A DNA stretch of 22,496 bases, taken from contig JABGQJ010000036.1 in the NCBI GenBank assembly GCA_018648945.1, forward strand, positions 1-22,496, written 5' to 3'. Under the pieces are notes generated by a model, which ran no database searches, had not been told where the DNA came from, and saw nothing but the letters and a program-made list of their open reading frames with translations. Source of the stretch: Victivallales bacterium. Its GTDB lineage: Bacteria > Verrucomicrobiota > Lentisphaeria > Oligosphaerales > Lenti-02. Below, piece by piece: positions 16,369 to 22,496 of this stretch (position 1 is its first letter; every line of letters begins with the position of its first letter). Both the position numbers and the translations under genes were made by a program.

Positions 16369-19206
16369 ATGCCATCGGCCCACAATACAACCGCAGTCGC
16401 GTTCGCCCTGGTCGTCTCACTCGTCGCGGCGCTGCCTGCCCAAGTTCCCCGACTGGCGGGCGTATCCCGCGAGAAGAGGCGCCTTTCACGACGGGATATC
16501 GAGCGTACGCAACTGCCCCCGAAACGGAACTGGCGACAGCTGAGGGCCACCGTACCCACGTCGCTCAACGGTCAGCGCTTTGACGAACCGGAAGAGGAAT
16601 CCTGGGCCTTCTATGGCCACAACCCCGCGAGCGACTCCTGGGTGACCGTCGTCCGGGGAGACCCCCTGGTCTGTGCGTCCACGGAGAGCGAGGTCATCAA
16701 TGTGGATGTCGGCCTGGCTCCCCTGGCCGGGCCACCCCGGGTTGCTTGGCGCTTCTACCGACGCGGCATGACGATCGACCTGGCTGGCGTCAAGCTCTTC
16801 GAACTGGCGGATCTGGCTGGCTGGGAGTTCTTCTGGATCGATACGAAGTCCCCCCCAGAGCCTGCGAAGATATTCCCCGTGGATCTTGAGGATGGCTTCA
16901 TGCGCACCGCTCTGGGCGGCGCCGACCGCTGGGCGATTGCCGAGCGTTCCTGGCAGCTCAAACAGTACGGGGGCGGCATGCCCACCACCGAAGCCGAGGC
17001 AAAGAGCGCCAACTACCGCCGCGCTGCCAACGCCTTCACCATTGTCGGTTCCCATGGGGAGGCCAGAAACGGCCGCGGGGATTGGGTCAACTACCTCGCC
17101 GAAGCGCGCTTCTTCTTTGGCCGACCGGACAGCTATGCGCAGCGCGACACCCTGGTCACCACCGTTCTCGGCGGCGAGCCGGTCTACCGGGACAAGACTG
17201 CCATCTACCGATCGAACCAGATCCACGAGTACCCCCAGGCTGGGTTTTTCGTGGCCCAGGGCACCCCCGGAGGGTACCGCATCGCCTTCGGTTGGAGCCC
17301 CAAGGGACGGCAGTACGAGCTCCGCTACCAGTTCCCCGAGGAAGTGGGATGGCGAATCCTGCGCAGCTGGCGGCGACGTCCCTACTTCACCAACTGGGTA
17401 CGCCTGGGGCTCGGCCTGTCACGCGGGAACCGGGCCATGCCATTCATCGACGGCGACCAATTGGGGGCCTACGAGTTGCCCTTCGTGGTATCGGGGCCGC
17501 TTGCCCTCATCGCGACGGGAGAGGGCAAGGTGGAAGCAGATGACGTGGTCGCCTCCTCCTACCCGCGCCGCTCCCGCCTGGGCACCCCAGTCTTCACCCA
17601 ATCCACCAACTTCGCCCAGAAGGAACTGCTCGCCCGCAAGGACGTGCAGACCGGGCAATGGGCAAGGTCCGAGCTGACCTTCGAGGATGACGACACCAAG
17701 CTCCGGGCCCGCAACTACTCCCTCCGCCGTTGCCAGTTCCCCCTCTACGGTGATTTCACCTACCGACCCGACCCAAAGCTGCCGCCCGGAGACTACTGCA
17801 TCGCGCTCGTGAGCGAACGCAACCGCCCCTACATCACCGCCTTCCTCACCAAGGACAAGAAGGGCTGGCAGACGCCCGACAAAGGACATGATTTCTCCCT
17901 GGAGATCGGGCGCCGCAACAACCACCTGCTGCGCCGCATCGGCGGTCGCTGGCAACCCCTGACCCAGCGTCAGGTCTCCTCCACTCTATATCTCGTGATC
18001 GGTGCCGTTGGCGAACAGGGCCTGGCACCCGAATTGCACCAGATCCACAGCCGCAGCCTCACTCAGGAACTATTCGAGAAGGCCCCATCCGAATGGGCCT
18101 GGCGAGAAGGGAACTTCCGCATGGATGTTCGCTGGCAATGCCAGCGGGGCTGGAACTTCATGATGGGCAAATCCCTGGACGTGGCCAGCATGTTCAGCAA
18201 GGCATCGTACGAGGGCGACCAGCAGATCGAGTTCCACATTGCCTTGCGCTTCGTCACCCCGCCGCCCTACTATGTCCTGCGGGACATGGGCTTCGCGTTC
18301 TGCACCGACGGCCGCAACCTGGGGAGCGGCTACGTGCTGGTCTATGGCGACGGTGACAACACCAAGACCACCCTCCTGCGCAACGGCAAACCGGTGGAGG
18401 AAGTCAAGCGTACCATCAAGCACAAGCCGGGGGGCAATATCCACAACTACTGGTGGCACGGCAAGGTCCGCCGCCAAGGCCGGCTGATCACGGTCGAGAT
18501 CGACGACGAGGAGATCATCACCTTCCGCGACAGCAGCCCCTTGCCCGGCGGGCACATCGCCTTCTGGACCCGCCGCAACGCGATCAGCCTGGCCAAGGTC
18601 TCCGTAAACGCCGAACAGACCAAGACCAGACCCGAGGGATTCCAGCTCAAGCCCGAGCCTGCCACGCGCACCGCCTGGCAGGCCCGCAACCCGGACGAAG
18701 TCGAGGTCCGCCGTCTCGGCAGCGGTCGCTGCAAGACCACCAACCGATTCGGGGGAGGCAGCTTCGCCGTCCGCTGGCAGGCCCCCGGTGCAGGCGTCAA
18801 TCTGCAACGCACGCCCTACCTGACCCTGGACATGAAGCGCGACCGCAAGGTCAACGTGGGAATCCACGTGGAGATCGCCGGGCGGTCCTTCTACTACCCG
18901 CTGACCAGTGGCACCGATGCCATCCGGGGCCTGCTGACCCCCGAATACGAGGCCCGGGATGCAGAGAAGCTCTACCGAGCCAAGCCGTTGACAGCTGCCG
19001 CGATGAAACCCCTGCTGATTAGCGGCAGGCACACCAGCAACGCCGTACACCTCGACTTCCGAACCATCGCCAGAGCCCTCCCCAAGGCCCGCCTGACCAG
19101 CATCACCATCGGCAATGCCAGTAACGCCGACTACCTACTGCTTGGGGCCAAAGGCAACGCGCAAGACGCCACCTACACAGTCGGCAGCCCGAAGTTCAGC
19201 AGGTAG
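16369..19206 (+). CDS. Large secreted beta-rich protein with concanavalin-like domain
   Basis: The product is 945 residues. It starts with a signal peptide (hydrophobic 8-24, AFALVVSLVAALPAQ). Most of the chain is beta-rich and heavy in Trp, Tyr and Arg. Residues about 580-755 resemble a concanavalin-like/DUF1080-type jelly roll: a WRREGNFRMDV-like start, then VEIDDEEIITFRDSSPLPGG and HIAFWTRRNAISLAKVSV. The last 130 residues look like a second beta-sandwich, possibly carbohydrate-binding, ending with TIGNASNADYLLLGAKGN. I see no clear glycosidase catalytic motif. It is the last gene of the plus-strand cluster, 14 bases after the pseudopilin, which makes it a candidate client or surface tip protein of the pilus/T2SS-like machine. 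That role is inferred from position only. Confidence 0.8.
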   Translation: MPSAHNTTAVAFALVVSLVAALPAQVPRLAGVSREKRRLSRRDIERTQLPPKRNWRQLRATVPTSLNGQRFDEPEEESWAFYGHNPASDSWVTVVRGDPLVCASTESEVINVDVGLAPLAGPPRVAWRFYRRGMTIDLAGVKLFELADLAGWEFFWIDTKSPPEPAKIFPVDLEDGFMRTALGGADRWAIAERSWQLKQYGGGMPTTEAEAKSANYRRAANAFTIVGSHGEARNGRGDWVNYLAEARFFFGRPDSYAQRDTLVTTVLGGEPVYRDKTAIYRSNQIHEYPQAGFFVAQGTPGGYRIAFGWSPKGRQYELRYQFPEEVGWRILRSWRRRPYFTNWVRLGLGLSRGNRAMPFIDGDQLGAYELPFVVSGPLALIATGEGKVEADDVVASSYPRRSRLGTPVFTQSTNFAQKELLARKDVQTGQWARSELTFEDDDTKLRARNYSLRRCQFPLYGDFTYRPDPKLPPGDYCIALVSERNRPYITAFLTKDKKGWQTPDKGHDFSLEIGRRNNHLLRRIGGRWQPLTQRQVSSTLYLVIGAVGEQGLAPELHQIHSRSLTQELFEKAPSEWAWREGNFRMDVRWQCQRGWNFMMGKSLDVASMFSKASYEGDQQIEFHIALRFVTPPPYYVLRDMGFAFCTDGRNLGSGYVLVYGDGDNTKTTLLRNGKPVEEVKRTIKHKPGGNIHNYWWHGKVRRQGRLITVEIDDEEIITFRDSSPLPGGHIAFWTRRNAISLAKVSVNAEQTKTRPEGFQLKPEPATRTAWQARNPDEVEVRRLGSGRCKTTNRFGGGSFAVRWQAPGAGVNLQRTPYLTLDMKRDRKVNVGIHVEIAGRSFYYPLTSGTDAIRGLLTPEYEARDAEKLYRAKPLTAAAMKPLLISGRHTSNAVHLDFRTIARALPKARLTSITIGNASNADYLLLGAKGNAQDATYTVGSPKFSR

Positions 19207-19275
19207 CGTCGCTCCCTTGCCTCTCTCCTCCGTGACGCGCAGTTCGGCAACCGGGATCTGCCCGGGATCTCTCCG

Positions 19276-19322
19276 CTTCGCTCGACGGTCCCGGGGACAG
19301 AGGGACCAAAGGGACGGCGAAG
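19276..19322 (+). terminator. Candidate terminator after the plus-strand operon
   Basis: GGTCCC (19287-19292) pairs perfectly with GGGACC (19302-19307) around a nine-base loop. Outside this, CTTCG (19276-19280) pairs with CGAAG (19318-19322). No T-run follows, so if it terminates it is not a classical intrinsic terminator. It lies 70 bases after the last stop of the operon. Confidence 0.35.
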
Positions 19323-19355
19323 TCACACACAAGCGTGCTCTTCGGTCCCCAAGAA

Positions 19356-19380
19356 CAGCCTGAAGGCTGGACTACAAACG
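19356..19380. repeat. Small palindromic intergenic element
   Basis: CAGCC (19356-19360) and GGCTG (19365-19369) pair around a TGAA loop and are followed by ACTACAAACG. I recall similar hairpin-plus-tail phrases as dispersed intergenic repeats in PVC genomes, but copy number cannot be seen in one window. Confidence 0.35.
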
Positions 19381-19428
19381 AGCCTGTGAGCCCCCTCGCC
19401 TCCGGGGTCCTCGGACCGGGGCGGCAGA

Positions 19429-19489
19429 CGCCGCTGCGGGCATGGAGCGAAATGTCCCGGGGCGCGAGCCCCGGAGCGCCGCTGCGGGC
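19429..19489. repeat. GCGA-loop hairpin between two 13-base direct repeats
   Basis: CGCCGCTGCGGGC occurs exactly at 19429-19441 and 19477-19489, 48 bases apart. Between them CCGGGGC (19457-19463) and GCCCCGG (19468-19474) form a perfect seven-pair stem closed by a GCGA tetraloop, which fits the stable GNRA class. The element ends 13 bases before the stop codon of the convergent membrane protein gene. It may act as a terminator for that gene's neighbourhood or be a REP-like dispersed element. The rest of the 296-base intergenic stretch shows no gene; it also has two nearby CCGGGATCT copies at 19251 and 19262. Confidence 0.5.
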
Positions 19490-19502
19490 GGATCCCTGGG
19501 CC

Positions 19503-21572
19503 TTACCGCGGGAAGTAGCGATAGACCTTGGGATTGGTGTTCTGCACCAGGAAGTAGACGGCCCCCACCACCATGAAGGTCATCGCCCCCATGATCTCGC
19601 CGGCGATAATGCCGATCATGAATGGTCGGAGCTTGCGCACCATAGGCGTCCCGCCAAAGCGGACCGACCCCTTCTTGATCATCCAGCCAACCAGGAAGGA
19701 ATGGCAGGTTGTGACAATCGGGTACGTGGCCCAGACCAGGAACATCACCGGATGGAACGGCCACTTGGGGAGCCGTAGACGCAGGAAGCTGAAGAGAACC
19801 ACAAGCAGGAAGCCGATCAGTGTCGCCGGCACGAAGTACTCCTTCGGCATGGCCCGTCCCAACCGCGAGTACCAGGGCAGGGCCTCCGCCTCGGCCAGCT
19901 CGCCGCGCGCCGACAACTGCAGGACCGCATCGTTCACGGCGTGGAACGACATGCTCGGCACCCGTTGGTGCGACCAGTTGTACAGCGGATCACCAAAGTC
20001 GTAGATCGCCACCAGAACAAGGAACACAGCCATGAAGAGGCCAAGCACGTAGACCACCATCGCCACGCGCGCCATCTTCTTTGGGGATACCTTCACCTTC
20101 TCCGCGATCTTCAATCCGTTCACCAGGTACGGCATCACCGCCTGGCTTTGGTCGATGCAAAGAATCACGCAGGCCAGCCCCACGATCATGATCGACGTCG
20201 GGTTCATGGCATAGACCCCGAAGGCCGCCATCAGAATGCCGATTGGCTGCCACCGCGACTGGATGAAGAACATCCCCGTCTCGGCACTGATGCGAGAGAT
20301 CACCAGGAAGCTCAGCATCATCAGCAGCACCATGCCCACCGCAAATGGCAGCTCAAGGCCCAGACGCATCAGCAGGAAGACCAGCAACCCCAGCCCGACA
20401 AAGAGGAATCGCGTCGGCCAGACATTCTCGTCGTCCGGCTCCAGACGTCGCCAGACCGTCAGGGCCTTGACCACAAGACCGCGATAGTAGAAACGTCCCG
20501 TGTAGAGCAAGGTCAGGGCAAAGGCCATGTAGGCACCGGCGCGCATGTACCCGTTCCAGCCACCCAATGCATACTGAGTGGACATATTCACCCCGTGGGT
20601 GACCAACGGCAGCGCGAAGAGCACGTAGGCAATCTGGGTGACGCCCAAGGTAAGAGAGACCTCTGTGCTGAGGAAGAAGGCAAACGCCGCCACCAATGGG
20701 AACAGGTTGAGGCGCAGCAGGCTCGTCCCCCACTGCACCTTGGAGATGGAAGGAAACAGCTTGAGGAACGCCCTCATGTCCCAGGTCAGCCGGACGGGAA
20801 TCATGTTCTCCGGGAACCAGACGCACAGGCCGTTGTTCAAGCGGATCAGGTAGATGATGAGGAAGCCGATCCAGAAGGACCGGTTACGGAAAACGACCGG
20901 TAGCGCCCGCCCCTCCTCGCGCTCCACCAACGACGCCGTGAAATCAGCGATCGGGTAGCTCAGGAATTCGTGTTTGGACCACTGTTTGTGAACGATCAGA
21001 CTTAGGCAGACCGAGCAGGCCGCCACCAGCAGAATCATCGGCAGCCAGATCAACATCGGTGGTTTCCAGGCCTTCCAGGGCACCCGGCGGACCTTGGTCT
21101 CCAACTTCCTTCGTAGGCTCTCCTCCGTGTTCAGGTTCTTTCCCGCCCCCTGGATATAGCCAGTGACCACCCGGTCGTAGTTCTCCTCGTCCACCTTCAC
21201 GAACGCCCCCTCCGGGACATAATCCAGCAGCTTCCGCTCCTGCCAGCCGGGATCTACGTGGTTCCAGTGATAGGGCATGACAATGCACTGCGTGAACTGC
21301 TCCATCAGCCCGCGGCCGGGAATGCTGCACGCGATGCTGGCCATCACCACCATCACCCCCACCTCGGCCGGACGGAACGCCCAGCTCCGCTTGATCCGGA
21401 AAAGCAGCGGGTTGAGCAGCAACAGGGCCAAAAACGCCAGCCCGATGACCATCACCGGCAACAGATGCCCGCTGTTGAAGTTCTCCAGCTCAAGTATCCG
21501 GTCGTTGATATACCCGACACCAGCGATAAACATCGCCCCGAAGAAACCGATGATAAGAGCGCGTATGGTCAT
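19503..21572 (-). CDS. Polytopic membrane protein of the DUF6785/DUF6784 type
   Basis: The product is 689 residues with about 12-14 hydrophobic segments, the first at 5-20 and 38-58. A hydrophilic loop at about 100-165 includes WNHVDPGWQERKLLDYVPEG. The middle has several well-spaced spans. The last 110 residues (WPFHPVMFLVWATYP, GWMIKKGSVRFGG, RPFMIGIIAGE) match the pattern I associate with DUF6784, and the front with DUF6785, a pair frequent in Planctomycetota and Lentisphaerota. The substrate and function are unknown; transport is plausible from topology only. The gene converges on the operon ending at 19206 and appears to be a separate unit. AGGA 12 bases before the ATG is a weak ribosome site. 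The family call is from memory without a search. Confidence 0.75.
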   Translation of the reverse strand: MTIRALIIGFFGAMFIAGVGYINDRILELENFNSGHLLPVMVIGLAFLALLLLNPLLFRIKRSWAFRPAEVGVMVVMASIACSIPGRGLMEQFTQCIVMPYHWNHVDPGWQERKLLDYVPEGAFVKVDEENYDRVVTGYIQGAGKNLNTEESLRRKLETKVRRVPWKAWKPPMLIWLPMILLVAACSVCLSLIVHKQWSKHEFLSYPIADFTASLVEREEGRALPVVFRNRSFWIGFLIIYLIRLNNGLCVWFPENMIPVRLTWDMRAFLKLFPSISKVQWGTSLLRLNLFPLVAAFAFFLSTEVSLTLGVTQIAYVLFALPLVTHGVNMSTQYALGGWNGYMRAGAYMAFALTLLYTGRFYYRGLVVKALTVWRRLEPDDENVWPTRFLFVGLGLLVFLLMRLGLELPFAVGMVLLMMLSFLVISRISAETGMFFIQSRWQPIGILMAAFGVYAMNPTSIMIVGLACVILCIDQSQAVMPYLVNGLKIAEKVKVSPKKMARVAMVVYVLGLFMAVFLVLVAIYDFGDPLYNWSHQRVPSMSFHAVNDAVLQLSARGELAEAEALPWYSRLGRAMPKEYFVPATLIGFLLVVLFSFLRLRLPKWPFHPVMFLVWATYPIVTTCHSFLVGWMIKKGSVRFGGTPMVRKLRPFMIGIIAGEIMGAMTFMVVGAVYFLVQNTNPKVYRYFPR

Positions 21573-21647
21573 CCGAGGGCAGATCCTTGCACAGTGAGCC
21601 CAAGCCGCCTGCGGCGCAGAGCCGGGCGCTGGGAAGCCGAGATTGCA

Positions 21648-21663
21648 GGCGTCCGCAGACGCC
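21648..21663. repeat. Short hairpin upstream of the membrane protein gene
   Basis: GGCGTC (21648-21653) and GACGCC (21658-21663) pair around a CGCA loop. It lies 76 bases before the membrane protein start, inside its probable 5' leader. Apart from this, the -10-like site at 21725 and the hairpin at 21781, I see nothing in the 272-base gap 21573-21844. Confidence 0.3.
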
Positions 21664-21724
21664 GATGCCTACATCCTATGATGCCTGCCAAACACCGGCC
21701 TGCCCGCCTGGAGCGGAGCCGCGT

Positions 21725-21730
21725 ACTATA
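21725..21730 (-). promoter_or_regulatory. Possible -10 element (TATAGT) for the membrane protein gene
   Basis: The minus strand reads TATAGT, matching TATAAT at five of six positions, about 150 bases before the membrane protein start. No convincing -35 box is found at normal spacing, so the call is tentative. Confidence 0.25.
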
Positions 21731-21780
21731 CACGGCCTGCGCCAGTTTGCCCGGCCCAACAGGATCTGCCCCAGGCAGAA

Positions 21781-21822
21781 TGCAGGACCCCGGCGGAGAT
21801 TCCCTCCACCGGGGTCCATGCA
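21781..21822 (-). terminator. Strong hairpin terminator after the rhodanese gene
   Basis: The arms TGCA + GGACCCCGG + GGAG (21781-21798) and CTCC + CCGGGGTCC + TGCA (21804-21822) pair almost completely, with one C/A mismatch, one bulged A and a five-base loop. The hairpin begins about 22 bases beyond the rhodanese stop codon in the direction of transcription. A T-run after it is missing, so termination efficiency is uncertain. Confidence 0.6.
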
Positions 21823-21844
21823 GAATCCGTGTCAACTGTCGGGA

Positions 21845-22321
21845 CTACTTGGCGGGTACGACAGTCTTGCCTGCCTTGGCCCAGCCAGCGATACCGTCGG
21901 GATACTCCAGCACATTGGTGTAACCAAGCTTCCGCAAACGCTCGGCCAGTGCCTTGCTGGCAGGACACTTGAGATTGGAGCAGTAGGTGACAACCAAGCC
22001 GGACTTGGCACCGGCCGTGCCAGCGATGGTTGCGTCGTCGGCGCTCGCCGCCAGCGATGTGCCGCCCGGAATCCGGCGCCCGTCGTCGTACTTGCCTGTA
22101 CGGGCATCCAGGATGGTCATCTTCACGCCGGAACGGATCAATGCCGCCAGCGCGTCGGTGGTGATCGTCGCCTCCACTGCAGCGACTGCCACCGGTGTCT
22201 TGCAGGCCTCGCCAACGCCACAGACACTCTTGCCCTTGGCATCCTTGAACGGGCACTGTTGCGCGAAGCAGACCGGCGCGACCAGTGCGGCCAACAGAAT
22301 CCATGTCTTTGCTATGTTCAT
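21845..22321 (-). CDS. Exported single-domain rhodanese-like protein
   Basis: The product is 158 residues from the ATG at 22321. It has a signal peptide (ILLAALVAPVCFA, 8-20), a short Cys-containing region (C23, C34, C40), then a rhodanese domain at about 52-155. The domain shows LDAR at 71-74, the active-site loop CSNLKC at 114-119, and the C-terminal GYTNVLEYPDGIAGWAKAGK pattern. Rhodaneses carry sulfane sulfur on the loop Cys (here C114). This one should act outside the cytoplasm. The second Cys, C119, replaces the usual Arg or Lys at the loop end and resembles the CxxxxCPAS form seen in exported members. The frame is open to 22393, but the signal peptide and AAGGGG ten bases before the ATG support 22321. 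It appears monocistronic, closed by the hairpin at 21781-21822. Confidence 0.88.
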   Translation of the reverse strand: MNIAKTWILLAALVAPVCFAQQCPFKDAKGKSVCGVGEACKTPVAVAAVEATITTDALAALIRSGVKMTILDARTGKYDDGRRIPGGTSLAASADDATIAGTAGAKSGLVVTYCSNLKCPASKALAERLRKLGYTNVLEYPDGIAGWAKAGKTVVPAK

Positions 22322-22496
22322 TTCGGGAACCCCTTGTGCTGTGGGACCAACGCAGCTAACTGCTACCGTTTGTGTAGCGTTACTGACCCGCACCCCAGGC
22401 CAAAGGTTCCCGTCTCCTCCGGAGCCCTACCAGCAGATTCCGTGGTAGCTGTCAGGAGACTCCTCGCTGCTCCTGGGCAAGCGGACGAGATCGTAC
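22322..22496. other. Upstream region of the rhodanese gene
   Basis: No coding region is supported in these 175 bases. Visible are the AAGGGG ribosome site next to the rhodanese start, a GCTAC/GTAGC five-pair inverted repeat at 22362-22378, and an 11-base palindrome AGGAGACTCCT at 22454-22464. No convincing promoter could be assigned. Confidence 0.4.

Noticed and set aside
19335..19778. A 147-codon plus-strand open frame at the convergent junction.
   Set aside because: It runs through the repeat element and antisense into the membrane protein gene, with no recognisable domain or ribosome site.
22304..22321. Lipoprotein signal in the rhodanese (Cys at residue 18).
   Set aside because: The residues before Cys18 (A-P-V) do not fit a lipobox; a standard signal peptidase I site after residue 20 is better.
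1..22496. CRISPR arrays, tRNA or rRNA genes, insertion sequences.
   Set aside because: No regularly spaced repeats, cloverleaf structure, rRNA core sequence or transposase was seen by eye.

Overview
The window (about 22.5 kb, GC-rich) looks like chromosome from a member of the PVC superphylum or a neighbour, most likely Lentisphaerota or Planctomycetota. The clues are a pseudopilin of the [13 protein letters not shown] / C-x2-NL / DGH type, large secreted HEAT/TPR proteins, a multi-pass DUF6785/DUF6784-type membrane protein, and an FHA-zinc ribbon-GTPase gene beside a GAP1-N2-like gene. This assignment rests on remembered family distributions, not on a search.

Layout. (1) Bases 1-6075, minus strand: two tandem paralogous secreted repeat proteins (902 and 916 aa) lead into a MoxR-type AAA+ ATPase that runs off the left edge. 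Both paralogues carry the same promoter, TTGCAT-N16-TAGAGT, at the same distance from the proposed start. (2) Bases 6076-6383: divergent regulatory region. (3) Bases 6384-19206, plus strand: eight closely packed genes with gaps of -4 to 30 bases, read as one operon. They encode an FHA/zinc-ribbon GTPase, a GAP1-N2-like protein, a 1011-aa single-span membrane protein, a PilM-PilN fusion, PilO-like and PilP/GspC-like proteins, a pseudopilin, and a 945-aa secreted beta-rich protein. (4) Bases 19207-19502: convergent intergenic region with hairpins and a repeat. (5) Bases 19503-21572, minus strand: DUF6785/DUF6784-type membrane protein. (6) Bases 21845-22321, minus strand: exported rhodanese-domain protein followed by a strong hairpin.

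How the parts may work together. The operon appears to join a cytoplasmic GTPase switch module, of the kind described computationally in predicted NTP-dependent bacterial conflict or signalling systems, to the inner-membrane platform of a type IV pilus/type II secretion-like machine (PilM-N-O-P plus a pseudopilin) and a possible secreted client. The 1011-aa protein has a cytoplasmic half, one membrane span and a large outer half, so it could link the two modules. No secretin, assembly ATPase, PilC/GspF platform protein or prepilin peptidase is in the window. The machine is therefore either completed elsewhere or reduced. The linkage is seen in the sequence; the functional coupling is inference.
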